A stretch of DNA of 64,000 nucleotides from CAVXSP01 sp963724645 (GTDB lineage Bacteria > Acidobacteriota > Vicinamibacteria > Vicinamibacterales > SCN-69-37), in NCBI GenBank assembly GCA_963724645.1, contig CAVRVJ010000010.1, positions 434,001 to 498,000 of the forward strand, given 5' to 3'. The translations under genes were made by a program, and so were the position numbers. The notes below the pieces were generated by a model. It made no database searches, was not told the DNA's origin, and worked only from the letters and a program-made list of their open reading frames with translations. Every line of letters begins with the position of its first letter. Position 1 is the first letter of the stretch. Shown here piece by piece: positions 38,420 through 50,490 of the stretch.

Positions 38420-39108
38420 ATGCGGAAGTCACTTCTCGTCATGGCCCTGTTCGGGCTCGCTGCCGGCGGATCGGCAGCATGCGCGACCAAGGGGTATGTC
38501 AGGACACAGGTCGGCCAGGTCAACACCAAGGTCGACAGCCTGAGCCAGTCGCTCGAAGAAACGCAGGAGCGCACGCGGCAGAACGAAGGCAAGATCAACG
38601 ACGTCGATCAGAAGGCGCAGGCGGCCAACAGTGCCGCGGGCGCAGCGCGCCAGCGCCGCGAATTCGGCGGGCCAGCGCGCCTCGGCGGCCAACGATGCCG
38701 CCAGCGCCGCAGCGGCGCACGCCGACGCGGTCGACAAGGCCTCCAAGCGCCTCGTGTACGAAGTGGTGCTCAGCGAGAATCAGGGCAACTTCAAGTTCGG
38801 CAAGACGGAGCTGCCGGACGAGGCGAAGGCGAAGATCGACGAACTGGTCACGCAGCTGAAGGCCGACCCGAAGGGCGCCTTCTTCGAAATCGAGGGCCAC
38901 ACGGACAACGTCGGCGCGAAAGACGATCAACGAGAAAGTCGGTCTCGCCCGCGCCGAAGCGGTCAAGAAGTACCTCTACGAGCAGCACCAGATTCCGCTG
39001 CACCGCATGAACGTCATCAGCTACGGAGAGGACAAGCCGCTCGCGCCGAACAAGACCCGGGAGGGCCGCGCCCAGAATCGTGCGGTCGTGATCCGCGTCC
39101 TGGTCTAG
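38420..39108 (+). pseudogene. OmpA-family peptidoglycan-binding lipoprotein, frame broken twice
   Basis: About 225 residues in three frames, broken near 38650 and 38925. The start at 38420 has AGGAGG about eight bases upstream. A signal with candidate lipid Cys (LAAGGSAAC) is followed by a helical coiled-coil-like region (DSLSQSLEETQERTRQNEGK) with Lpp/OmpA-like spacing. The C-terminal OmpA domain has FEIEGHTDNVGA, VGLARAEAVKKYL and the last block NKTREGRAQNRAVVIRVLV. It anchors the outer membrane to peptidoglycan. Stop TAG at 39106-39108. Confidence 0.8.
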
Positions 39109-39159
39109 GTCCCGTCACGGGACGTCAGGTCCCCCGCCACGAACCCGCCAACCCATCGC

Positions 39160-39189
39160 GACGGCAGGCATCTTCGGATGCCTGCCGTC
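39160..39189. terminator. Bidirectional hairpin terminator with TTCG tetraloop
   Basis: A perfect 13-bp stem GACGGCAGGCATC, loop TTCG, GATGCCTGCCGTC lies between convergent genes (OmpA-like stop at 39108, debranching-enzyme stop at 39218). There is no long T-run, but the stem is very stable. Confidence 0.75.
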
Positions 39190-39217
39190 ACGACGCCTGC
39201 GTCAGATGGAAATCACA

Positions 39218-41389
39218 TCAGGTGAAGTGCGCGACTCGGACGCTTCCTTCCCGCCGCAGCACGCTGATGCCGACATCGTGCGGGTGGCGCTCGAACAGCA
39301 GATCGACGACACCGTCGCCGACCGCAAGATGCTCAATCCGCAGCCAGGCGAGCCAGTCCGGCAGGACCGGATCGGTGAACGTCACCTGCCGGCGCACGCC
39401 GTCAATCTCCAGTCCGAGCGCCGCCTGGATCAGCATGAAGACGGACGCCGCGGCCCACGCCTGAGGCAGGCAGGCAATCGGATACAGGGTAGGGCCTTCT
39501 CCCGGTCGCCGCCCGAATCCGCAGAACAGCTCCGGCACGCGGCGCAGCTCGAGGTAGCCGGCGGCATCGAACCCGTCGGACAGGATCTTGAGCGCCAGGT
39601 CCTTGAAGCCGTACCGGGTCAACCCCATGGCGATCATCGCGTTATCGTGCGGCCACACAGAGCCGTTGTGGTACGACATCGGGTTGAACCGGACCTCGCC
39701 GGCCGCCAACGTGCGGATGCCCCAGCCCGAATACATCGCGTCGCCCGACAGCTCGTGCACGAGCCGGCCGGCGCGATCCGGCGCAACGATCCGCGTGTAC
39801 AGGCACTGTCCCGCGTTGGACGAACGCACGCGGCACGGCCGCTTGCGTCCGTCCAGCGCCAGCGCATACGTGTCCATCTCCGGAATCCAGAATCGCTCCT
39901 CGAACGCATCGCGCGTCGGCGGCGGCCTGCTCGACCAGCCGCGCTTCGCGGTCGGGGAGGTGCAGGGCCGCCGCGAGCCGCGCGGCCGCCCGCCTCGCGG
40001 CATAGACGTACCCCTGCACTTCGCAGAGCGCGATCGGGCCCTCAGGCATCGACCCGTCCTCGTGCGAGATCGAATCGCCCGAATCCTTCCAGCCCTGATT
40101 GACGAGCCCGTTCGGGCTTCGACGTTCGTATTCGATGAACCCGTCGTGGTCGAGATCGCCGTGCTCGTCGATCCAGGTCAGCGCGCTTTCGACGTGTGGC
40201 CATAGCGACCGGACGAACGCCAGGTCGCCCGTTCGCTCGTAGTACTCGCCGGCCAGCATCACGAACAGGGGCGTCGAGTCGACGCTGCCGTAGTAGCTTC
40301 GCAAAGGGCACCTCGCCGAGATCCGCCATCTCGCCTTCGCGCGCTTCATGGAGAATCTTGCCCGGTTGCGCGTCGCTCGCCTCGTCATGCCTGGTCGCCT
40401 GCGTGGCGGCCAGGTAGCTGAGCACGCCGCGCGCGAGCGACGGGTCCACCCACTGAAACTGCAGCGCGGTGATGATGCCGTCCCGTCCGAACGGCGTGCT
40501 GAACCATGGCACGCCGGCGTATGGATAGAGGCCTTCCGGACGCTCGGTCATCATCATGGTGATATCCGAGGCCGATCGGTTGAGCCATTCGTTGAACTCG
40601 TCGTTCGAGCTGGAAATCCGGCACTGCTGCGCCCGCAAAGCCGCCTGTGCGGCGCCCGCGTCTTCGAGCGCATCGGCGTACGCCGCCGGCACACCATGGA
40701 CCTCGCCGGTCTCGCAGGAGATGGTCACGTCGAAGAGCGACGAGTGGCCGGGGTCCAGTTCGATCGGCAGCGTCAGGACTCCGGCGCGGATCGCCAGAGG
40801 CGCCGGCTCGCAGACGATCGTTGTCCGCCGCAAGACGCCGTCGAGTCCCCGGTAACTGAGGACCAGATGGTCACCCACGAGCTGATCGCTCAGCCGCTGG
40901 CCGCGCCTCTCCCGTGCGGTGCCGCGCACCTCGAAGATGTCGGCGAAATCCGCGTCGGTGTGAATCGTAATGGTCGTCCGCACGCGCGACTGGCCATAGT
41001 TGGAGATCTGCAGGCGCTCGAAACAGGTGCCGTGCCACAGAAACGTGGTTTTGAAGACGTGCAGGACACCTTTCGGCAGCTCGACACTGCCGTCGCTGGC
41101 CGGGCAGATCGGGGGTCGTCAGGTCGGTCGTCAGCAGCGATCGGGCCTTGCGAATCGTGGAGCTCAACAGCAGCGCGTGCTGCCCGCCAATGCGCAGCTC
41201 GCAGCGCGACAGGTGGCGCGTGCCAGCGTGATAGAGGCCGTACTCGCTCGACTGATTCCACGGCAGATCGCCGAATCGATCGAAAACGGCGAAGGTATCG
41301 CCTTGTTTCAGTACACGGGTTCGGTCGTCAGCCCTGGCCTGGGTGGCGAGGATGTAGAACTGGTCTTGTACGCTGACGGTTTCGTCCAC
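39218..41389 (-). pseudogene. Glycogen-debranching-type amylo-alpha-1,6-glucosidase, frame broken about three times
   Basis: About 720 residues. The GTG start at 41389 has GGAGG upstream. The N-terminal beta domain reads DQFYILATQARADDRTRVLKQGDTFAVFDRFGDLP and WNQSSEYGLYHAGTRHLSRCEL. The catalytic six-hairpin domain has GVPWFSTPFGRDGIITALQ, SVDSTPLFVMLAGEYYERTGD, DHDGFIEYERRSPNGLVNQGWKDSGDS and NPMSYHNGSVWPHDNAMIAMG, where acidic residues match GDE_C/GH133-like enzymes. Breaks are near 41105, 40310 and 39930. It is the final gene of a run behind a GT4 glycosyltransferase, suggesting alpha-glucan or trehalose-type metabolism. Confidence 0.82.
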
Positions 41390-42457
41390 AGACTCCGTCC
41401 CTCCTGCGCGCGTTCGGCGGCGCCCGGATCGTGCGTAGCCAGCGACGAGTAGATCTCCAGGTAGTCATCGGCCATGCGCTGTGTCGTGAAGCGCGCGTCG
41501 AAGACCTTCCGGCAGCGGACCCGGGACAGCTCGGACAGGCGTTTGACCGCCGCGACAGCCTGGTCCACGTTGTCCACCAGAAACCCATTCTCGCCATCCG
41601 TGATGATTTCGGACACCGATCCCCGGCGGTAGGCGATGATTGGCGTGCCGCACGCCATCGCCTCAATCAGCACGAGACCGAACGGCTCCGGCCAATCGAT
41701 CGGGAACAGCAGCGCCCGCGCACCGCCGAGGAAATCGTTCTTCTCGGGTTCGGGGATCTCGCCGATGAACTCCACGAATGGATTGTGCAGCAGCGGCACG
41801 ATCTTCTGCACGTAGTAGTCGCGATCGGCGCGATCGACCTTCGCGGCCACACGCAGTGTGCGTGCCCAGGCGGGTCGCGATCTCGATCGCCGGCTCCAGT
41901 CCTTTCTCCGGCGAAACCCGTCCGAGAAACGCCAGATACCCTCCCGGCTTCTCGCGGAGCTCGTACAGATCCGGCGGCAGACCGTGATAGACGGTCCCCA
42001 GCCAGTGCGCGTGCAGCAAGCGGCGCCCGCTGGGCGTTGGAGATCGACACGACCGGCATCTCCGGGAATTCGCGGTACAGCATGCCGAGCTCGGCCAGAT
42101 CCAATCGGCCGTGCAGCGTCGTCACCTGTGGCAGCCCGAAGTGCCGCGCCGAGCGAGTAATGCAGGTAGTCGGTATGAAAATGGATCAGATCGAACTCGT
42201 CACGATCCCGGATCAGCCGCTCGAACATCGCATAGTGGTGCGCCAGGGGATCGTGGCAGGAAGAATCGAGACGAAGCGCCCTGGGCGTCGCCGCCACCAG
42301 CTTCGCCCGGGTCGTCCGAGTCGCCGCTCGCATACAGGGTCACGTCGTGGCCCCTGGCGACGAGCTCTTCGGTCAAATACGAAACCACCCGCTCCGTCCC
42401 GCCGTAGAGCTTTGGAGGAACACTCTCGTGCAGGGGAGCGACTTGCGCAATTCGCAT
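41308..42457 (-). pseudogene. GT4-type glycosyltransferase, frame broken about four times
   Basis: About 380 residues. It starts at ATG 42457 with MRIAQVAPLHESVPPKLYGGTERVVSYLTEELVARGHDVTLYASGDS, the GT-B N-domain with the GG-x-E loop. Further pieces are FDLIHFHTDYLHY, VTTLHGRLDLAELG, YLAFLGRVSPEKGLEPAIEIA and FVEFIGEIPEPEKNDFLGGARALLFPIDWPEPFGLVLIEAMACGTPIIAYRRGSVSEII, where the E-x7-E donor-site motif sits. Breaks are near 42325, 42150, 42025 and 41870. The tail overlaps the debranching gene by 80 bases, perhaps through another small indel. Donor and acceptor are unknown. Confidence 0.8.
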
Positions 42458-42541
42458 CAGGACAACTCCTGATTTTACTGCTCGCAATTCCCGTGCCCAC
42501 GAGCACAGGCCCGTTGACGGGAATCGCGGCGCCGGGGAGTG

Positions 42542-43708
42542 TCAGCCGATGGACGCTGCCGGCCGGCCAAGGGCCGCAACGGTGGCGACGAGCGCGGTCG
42601 GATCGACCGGCTTCGGGAGATGCACCTGATAGCCTGCATCGAGCGCGCGGCGCCGATCAGCGTCTGACGCAAAAGCCGTCACGGCCACGGCCGGCACATG
42701 GGCCGCAGGGCCCGATTCGAGCGTCCGGACGCTGCGAATCAAGTCGTAGCCGTCTGCGCCGGGCATCCCGATATCCGCCAGCAGCACATCGAACGGCTCG
42801 TTCCGCAGCGCCGCGATGGCGTCTTCCGCCGAACCGGCAATCCGAACGACCGCCCCGTAGTGCTGCAGGATGCCCATGAGCGCCTCCCGTGGCGTCGGGC
42901 TCGTCGTCCACCAGCAGCACGCGCAAGCCGCCCACGGCCAGCGGGGCCGCGTCGCTGGGCCGATCGTCGCGCCACGTCGCGGCGTGCGAAGCGGCCAGCC
43001 CTGCGGCATCGATCGGCAAGATGACGCGGAACGTAACGCCCTGAGCGGCCGCGGCGCTTTCCGCTTCGATGGATCCGCCATGGCGCGTGATGACGTCGCG
43101 CACGAAGCTCAGCCCGAGGCGAAACGTGCTGCGCGGAGAGGCGCGCGACAGGCTGTGGCGGCCTGGATCGGTCGAACACGAACGGCAAGGCCGCCGACTC
43201 CACCGGCGGGCCGGTGTCGTGGACCATCAGGCGCACGGCCTGATCATCCTCGTCCAGCTCGAGCGTCACCACGCTACCTTCCGGCGCGAAGTGAATCGTG
43301 TTCGACAGAAGGGATGTGATGGCCTGCGTCAGCCGCTTGAGATCCCCGCGAGCGCGCCTGCCTTCAGGAGGAGCGTGCTCGAGTTCGATTCGCACCGACT
43401 TTGCGCGCGCGAGCGGCTGGACGGCCTCGACGGCCGCACTGGACCATTTCGGCGATGTTGAAGCTCTCGAGGCTGAATCTGAGCGTGCCGCGAGCAAGGC
43501 GCCACGTATCAATCAACTCGCCGATCATGCCGGTTTGTTCACGGGCCTGCCGGATGATGGTCTCCGCCGCGCGCACGCGCGCCACGTCGTCACACGGGCC
43601 GCTTCGCAGGAACTCCGCCCATCCGAGAATCGCGTTCAGGGAGCCGCGAAGCTCGTGCGCGACCTGCGAAAGATATTCCTCCCCGATCTCGGCCCGTGGG
43701 ATTGCCAT
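42542..43708 (-). pseudogene. Hybrid histidine kinase with C-terminal receiver, frame broken about three times
   Basis: About 385 residues. Start ATG 43708, four bases after the stop of the sigma-54 activator. The HisKA motif is VAHELRGSLNAILGWAEFLRSG (residues about 16-37). The ATPase part shows LTQAITSLLSNTIHFAPEGS, LMVHDTGPPVE and FVRDVITRHGGSIEAESA. The receiver is LRVLLVDDEPDAT..., EPFDVLLADIGMPGADGYDLI (phosphoacceptor Asp in LLADIGMP) and QVHLPKPVDP. Breaks are near 43445, 43150 and 42900. No membrane segment, so a cytosolic kinase. Likely works with the adjacent activator. Confidence 0.78.
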
Positions 43709-43712
43709 CGCC

Positions 43713-45177
<1,465 letters not shown>

Positions 45178-45248
45178 GGGTACTCCCTGTCTTGAATCTG
45201 GACAGCCTGTCTTGAAATGAAACGCTAACGCCGCATAGGCGATTTTTC

Positions 45249-45597
45249 TCACCGCATCGATGTGTTCGTTCCACCCGCCTCGCCGTTCGGGCGGGCCTGC
45301 TGGAACGCTTCGCGGCCGGCCTCGAACGCTTCGCGTCCGCGCGTCACCACGTCGTTGACCGCCTGGGACGCGCCGCTGTAGGCGTCCGTTGCGCTTCGGC
45401 GCAGACGATCTGCCTGTTCCGAGGCGCGACGCGCGGAGTTGGCCGGTCTGGTCGGCCAGTTGCCGGCGCATTTCGGCGCCCGGCTTCGGCGCGAACATCA
45501 GCCCCAGCGCCGCGCCGACGGCCACACCACACAACATCCCCACAAGGAACGCTCCGGTCACGTCAGTTGCCTGATCAGTTCGATATGCGTCCTGCAT
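45249..45597 (-). CDS. YtxH-domain protein, frame broken once
   Basis: About 115 residues. Start ATG 45597 with AGGAG seven bases upstream. One helix with the YtxH signature (GAFLVGMLCGVAVGAALGLMFAPKPGAEMRRQL), then a soluble helical tail that continues in another frame from about 45430 (RASEQADRLRRSATDAYSG, AVNDVVTRGREAFEAGREAF) to the stop at 45249. YtxH proteins are stress-linked, membrane-anchored helical proteins of unclear function. Confidence 0.72.
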
Positions 45598-45699
45598 GAG
45601 AGGCTCCTTTCAGAGAACGGACACTTTGGAGCCCTCGGCCCTGGGCGCTCCTGCGTGGCCTTGCGCCCAGTCCGGTGACTAGCGCCCTCGCCCTGTTGC

Positions 45700-46083
45700 C
45701 CGCCGTTCTGTGATTGCGCCTCGAAGCGAGCTCACGGCGGCCGAAACGGCGCGCCACGTACCGAGGCACCGGCCAGGCGCGCTGTGCGACCGACGCTACG
45801 CGCCTCGCGGTCTCCTCGAGGCGGACCAGCATCGCGTGCGCGTGCGCTCTTCGAGCCGCTGCACGCGCCGCACGACGTCCTGCGCCTCGCTGACGGCCGT
45901 GTTGACTTTGCCGGCCAGCGGCGCGACGTAATCCGACTCCGCGCGATCGATGAACGCGGTCGGCGCGCCGGTACAGCCGGAAGCCCGCCACCGCAGTCGC
46001 GACCACGAGCCACCATTCCGCCAGACTGACGATCGCGATGATCGCCAGCCACACGTTCGTTGTCGTCCAAACTTTGTCGTCAT
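45700..46083 (-). CDS. Small membrane-anchored helical protein, frame broken about twice
   Basis: Start ATG 46083 with a strong GGGGAGGAG seven bases upstream. After a break near 46065 the frame reads VWTTTNVWLAIIAIVSLAEWWLVVATAVAGFRLYRRA, one membrane helix. After a second break near 45970 it reads AFIDRAESDYVAPLAGKVNTAVSEAQDVVRRVQRLEERT and RLEETARRVASVAQRAWPVPRYVARRF. The layout resembles DUF948/YtxH-type stress proteins, which suits its YtxH neighbour. The exact end is uncertain. Confidence 0.5.
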
Positions 46084-46103
46084 AAGTGCTCCTCCCCAGC
46101 CTC

Positions 46104-47771
46104 CTACACCTTCAAGCCGTGTGCCACGAGCCGGCGCCTCCTCGGTTGCGGTGACGGCGCACGACGAGGCCCCGCCAGGGGCAACGCGACGGTGAACGTC
46201 GATCCGCGGCCCGGTCCGTCGCTGGCCGCCGTGACCCGGCCGCCGTGCAGCTCGGCCAGACTCTTCACGAGCGCCAGGCCAATCCCGAGGCCGCCGTGCG
46301 AGCGGCGGGTCGAGGGGTCGCCCTGTCGAAATCGATCGAAGACGAACGGCAGGAAGTCCGGTCGCGATGCCCTGGCCCGTGTCGCGCACGACGATGCACG
46401 CCTCGTTGCCGGCGCGCGTCAGCTCGACGACGACCTCCCCGCCAGCCGGGGTGAACTTGAGGGAGTTCGAAACCAGGTTCCAGGCAATCTGGTGGAGGCG
46501 ATGCGGATCGCCTTCGACCTCTCCGGGGTCGTCCACGAGGCGGCGGCGAGCATGACTCCCTTCCCGAGGAACGCCGGCTGCAGGCTTTCAATGGCCCCGT
46601 CGATGATCCGATCGCCAGAGTGACCGGCCGCGGCTCGATCCGCATCTTGCCGGCGATGACGCCGCTCATGTCGAGCAGGTCGTCGACCATCCGGCTCTGC
46701 AGCCGCGTGTTGCGCTCGATGACGTTCAACCCTCGTCCCAATTGTCCGTTCGGAACCAGTGACGTGCGAAGCAGGTGCACCCAGCCGAACACAGCATTGA
46801 GCGGCGTGCGCAGCTCGTGCGACAGGATGCTCAGGAATTCGTCCTTCAGCTCATTAGCGCGCTCGGCGTCGGAGCGGGCCGCACGTTCGGCCGCGAGGAC
46901 GGCTTCGCGCGCGCGCTCGACAGTTTTTCGTTCAGTGATGTCGACCGAGGAACCGATGTAGCCGACGAAGCGCCCGTGCTCATCGTGCATTGGCGTGCCG
47001 GTGTCGAGCAGCCAGCGGTACTCGCCGTCGTGGCGGTGCAGCCGGTATTCCGCCTTGAACGGCCCGCGGCAATCGAACGCAGACGAATAGGCCTGCAGAC
47101 ATCGCGGCGAGGTCGTCGGCGTGGACGCCGCCGAGCCAGCCGCTGCCAAGCTCCTCTTCAATCGGCGCGGCCGCGAAACTCCGCCCACCGCGCGTTTACC
47201 CAGGTGTGGCGGCGCTGCCGGTCCGTCCCGCTGGTCCAGATGAACACCGGCGCCGCGTCCGCCACTTCGCGGAAGCGCCGCTCGGTCTCGCCCGCGCGCG
47301 CTTCGGCGCGCTTTCGATTGGTGATGTCAGTCACGACCAGCACGCGCTGACTCCGGCACGTTGGCCGGCCATCGGCAAGCGGCGACGCGGCGATTTCCAC
47401 CCAGACCGCCCGCTTCTCGGGTGTCATCACCCGCACCTCCTGCGACGAACGCGCCGCGCCCCTGGGCCAGCTGCTTCATGGCGCGCTCGTAGCTCGGCAC
47501 ATCGGCGCTGTGCAGGAAATCGCGCAGCCGCATCGGCTCGCCGACGACGGCTCGGGCGCCTGTTCGATCAGCGCGGCAGAAGCCCTCGTTGGCCGAGAGG
47601 AGCGCCCTGGAGGTCGACTTCGACCAAGCCGACGTGAACCTGATTCAGAAGATCGCCGACAGGTCGTCGGCGCCCCGCAGGCGCGACCGGCGACGATGGG
47701 CGCAGCCGGCAGCGACCCGGCGCTACTGGCGGTCCAGCCCGCGACACGGGTGCCGCCTGGGGAGCACGCAT
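46104..47771 (-). pseudogene. PAS-domain sensor histidine kinase, frame broken about five times
   Basis: About 555 residues from ATG 47771. PAS-like pieces: LLNQVHVGLVEVDLQG with MRLRDFLHSADVPSYERAMKQL; VEIAASPLADGRP...VLVVTDITNRKRAEARA; FREVADAAPVFIWTSGTDRQ; and YRLHRHDGEYRWLLDTGTPMHDEHGRFVGYIGSSVDITERK, so two or three PAS/PAC units. HisKA: LKDEFLSILSHELRTPLNAVFGWVHLL. ATPase: QIAWNLVSNSLKFTPAGGEVVVEL and VVRDTGQGIA. No membrane segment was found. Breaks cluster near 47470, 47180, 46590, 46360 and 46160. Stop TAG at 46104-46106. Confidence 0.75.
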
Positions 47772-47821
47772 CGCGGCAGCCGATCGGCCGGTTGCGTGGC
47801 ACGTGAGTTCTCTCCTCGGTT

Positions 47822-48137
47822 CTACTCGTCGTATCCGTAACTGTATGCATTCGGTCCGCGCCGGTGGTCGGCGGCGATGTCAGGCCTCTGGCGAACCGTC
47901 GTGCGGGGACGGCCGCGGCTGTATTCCATCGCCTCAAGCCAATACCCACCAGCGCGGACCCGGCGGCGAGCCCGAAGCTTGCGATTGCGACAGCCAACAG
48001 CGAAGGGCCGCCTGCAGCGTGTCCGTCCGGCAGGACGGATCCGGGACCAACACCGCCAACCCGTGGGAGCACGAAGAAAAGGAACGCCAGCGCCCTGCGC
48101 CAACAGGGCGGCACCAAAAAAAGATCCGCTTGCTCAT
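47822..48137 (-). CDS. Small membrane protein, frame probably broken
   Basis: ATG 48137 follows a strong GGAGGGGG ribosome site. After one frame change the sequence reads ALAFLFFVLPRVGGVGPGS and LLAVAIASFGLAAGSALVGIGLRRW, two membrane helices, then a polar tail. No family is recognised. It sits upstream of the PAS kinase on the same strand and may be cotranscribed with it. Confidence 0.4.
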
Positions 48138-48452
48138 CGGCTTCCCCCTCCTGCTCCTTGGAAATCGACGCATGGGTCGTGCCAACGCCGCAGGTGCCCT
48201 AAGACCGAATCCAGTCAACACAAGCCGCCAATGACCTGATCCACACCCGGGTGCACCCGAAGCGTGGCGTTTCTACACAGCCGGATGGTCTCCGCGACTG
48301 CTCCACACCCGCCGAACTTGAGCATACGATTCGCGTTTGCCCGACGCATCAGGCGAAAACACTGCAGACGGCTATTGGGCAGATGCTGTAATTCCACAGA
48401 AGTTGAATGGACCGTCCGGCACGGTCGTTGCTTCCGGAGCTATGGGGGACTC

Positions 48453-49367
48453 ATGGCGGCACGAGCAATCTGGAAGGGTCACCTTCGGTTGAGCCTGGTC
48501 ACGATTCCGATTCGCGTTTTCCCGGCCACGAACGCGGCCGCGCAGATTCACTTCCATCAACTGCATCGAGTTTGTCAGACGCGTATCAAGTACAAGAAGT
48601 GGTGCCCGCACTGAGAGCGCGAGGTCTCCAACGAGGAAATCGCCAAGGGCTACGAGTTCGAGCGCGGCCGCTATGTGGAACTCGAGGACGAGGACATCGA
48701 GAAGGTGCGTCCCGAATCGACGAGGGTCGTGAACCTCTCGCAGTTCGCGGACGCGGACGCGGTCGATCCGGTTGATGTACGACACGCCGTACTACCTTGC
48801 CCCGGACGGCAAGGTCGCCGCCGAGTCATTTGCCGTGATGCGCGATGCGCTCCAGGGCAAGGCGGCCATCGGCACAGTCGCCTTTCATGGCCGCGAACGT
48901 CTCGTGGCGATCGAGCCACGCGAGATCGGGCTGATGATGCATACGCTGCGCCGCTCGAACGAGATCCGCAAGATCGGCGCGATCGAAGAGCTGAAGGCGT
49001 GCCGAAGAAGGCAAAGGCGGAGGAAGTGGCGCTCGCCAGGAAGGTCATGGGCGGCTTCGAGCAGAAGATCGACTTCTCCGAGTACCCCGACACCTACGAG
49101 GACGCCCTGCGCAAGATGATCGGCCAGAAGATCAAGGGCAAGGAGATCGTCGAGCCCGAGGAACCGCAGGCGCCCCCGCGGGTGGTCAACCTCATGGACG
49201 CGCTCCGCAAGAGCCTCGACCAGGTGTCCGCGCAGAAAAAACGCCCTGCCAAGGCGTCCGCAGCGCGCATGGCGGAAGCCGCATCGAGTGCGAAGTTCCA
49301 GCGCGAAGCGCGCTTCATAGCCGGAGTCAGTTCTCTCGGATCGCCCAGTACACGACGAACGGCATGA
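48453..49367 (+). pseudogene. ku: Ku-type DNA end-binding protein with in-frame TGA and two frame breaks
   Basis: Bacterial Ku for non-homologous end joining, about 300 residues. ATG 48453 follows GGGGGA. It begins MAARAIWKGHLRLSLVTIPIRVFPAT, the typical Ku start, and reads FHQLHRVCQTRIKYKKWCPH. A TGA at 48612-48614 stands where bacterial Ku usually has the second Cys of C-P-x-C. The same frame resumes without shift: EREVSNEEIAKGYEFERGRYV. Later breaks near 48775 and 49005 separate YDTPYYLAPDGKVAAESFAVM and KVMGGFEQKIDFSEYPDTYEDAL. A Lys/Ala-rich C-terminus follows. No LigD is in the window. Confidence 0.82.
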
Positions 49368-49857
49368 CCATCAGGCACGGCGCCACGAGCGCACAACGCC
49401 GAGATGCTCCGTCAATGCGGCCTCGAGGCCGCGGGGAGCTGAAGCTTCGGCAGCTCCAGATGGGACGCGAACTGCGCCCAGCGAACGGAACCCGCTTTGC
49501 AGCCATGAGGACGAGGCGCCGACGAGCGTGCCCAGCACGCCGACCACTGACGCGAACGCGAGCGCCTGCGCCACGGTGATCGGGCGCTCCGCCAGCCGCG
49601 TCGCGTCGGCGCGGGCCTTGATCTGCGACCGAAGCCACACGACCTGCGCGTCCGGCAGCACGTGTGCGATGCGGCACCTCGGTGCTCTTATTGAAGGCCG
49701 CCGAAACGATGAGCACGTCGTGGCAGACGGGACAGCGGTCCACATGGGCCCTGAGTTCGGCATCGACCCGATCGGGCCATCGCCCCGTGCTCACCGCCGC
49801 CAGCACGTCGTCTTCGCGTTCGCATTCGATCTTCGTCATCGCACTCATTCCAACCAT
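49327..49857 (-). pseudogene. Anti-sigma factor with zinc-finger-like N-terminus, frame broken about twice
   Basis: About 175 residues. The start is at ATG 49857 or 49848. The N-terminal domain has RAHVDRCPVCHDVLIVSAAF, the H-x3-C-x2-C motif of zinc anti-sigma domains. The middle continues in another frame (AQVVWLRSQIKARADATRLAERPITVAQALAFASVVGVLGTLVG, one membrane helix) and ends in a third (LVAPCLMVMPFVVYWAIREN, second helix). Breaks are near 49685 and 49470. It follows the ECF sigma gene by 29 bases and should hold that factor at the membrane. Convergent with ku, overlapping its end. Confidence 0.75.
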
Positions 49858-49886
49858 CCGTTTGGGCCTGGGCCGAGCCTCACGTC

Positions 49887-50490
49887 TCAAGCCTTGATGA
49901 TCGTCGCAAGCTTCTTCCTTGCACTGAACAGCAGCAGCTTCACGCTCGCGAGTTTCACGCCGACCGACGCCGCGATTTCGCGATGCGACGAGCCTTCGGT
50001 GTAGGCCAGCCACAGGAGCGCGCGCTCGCGCGGCTTCAACTGCTGCAGCGCGCGGTCGAGGTCCGCGCGTTGCTGCATCGTGCGCTCGACGTCGGTCCGG
50101 TCCGCGATCGTCGCCAGATCCTCGTCGTCGCCCTGGCGGCGCGGTCGGACCGAGCGCCCGGCGATGCGCGTCGCGCGCGAGGTTCGTGGCGATGCGGAAC
50201 AGCGCGTTGCGCCGGTGCGTTTCGTTCTCGTAGATCGCGTCGGCCCGAAGGAAGCGATAGTAGGCGTCCTGCAGGAGGTCATCGGCCAGTTGCCGGTCGC
50301 CGGTCACGCGCGACAGATAGGCCCACAGCGGACGCGCCGTGCGGTCATAGAAGGCGCGGAACGTCTGCTCGTCCATCTGAAAGACGACGTCCGCGTCGGC
50401 GCCGAGCGCCTCGAGCCGTTGGACGTCTGTCAGTGAATGCGCCATGGGAAACTGAAAGACGTCGAACTCAGGACTTCGAATGTCTTTCAC
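49887..50490 (-). CDS. ECF-type RNA polymerase sigma factor, frame broken once
   Basis: About 200 residues. The GTG start at 50490 overlaps the stop of the upstream gene as GTGA; ATG 50445 is an alternative. Region 2: FRAFYDRTARPLWAYLSRVTGDRQLADDLLQDAYYRFLRA, with NALFRIATNLARDAHRR. Region 4 lies in another frame: DRALQQLKPRERALLWLAYTEGSSHREIAASVGVKLASVKLLLFSARKKL. The break is near 50140. It probably governs an envelope or stress regulon together with the downstream anti-sigma gene. Confidence 0.85.

Noticed and set aside
48612..48614. Selenocysteine codon in Ku
   Set aside because: No hairpin of SECIS type was seen downstream and the region is full of sequence breaks, so a base error or nonsense change is more likely. 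Kept only as a point to check.
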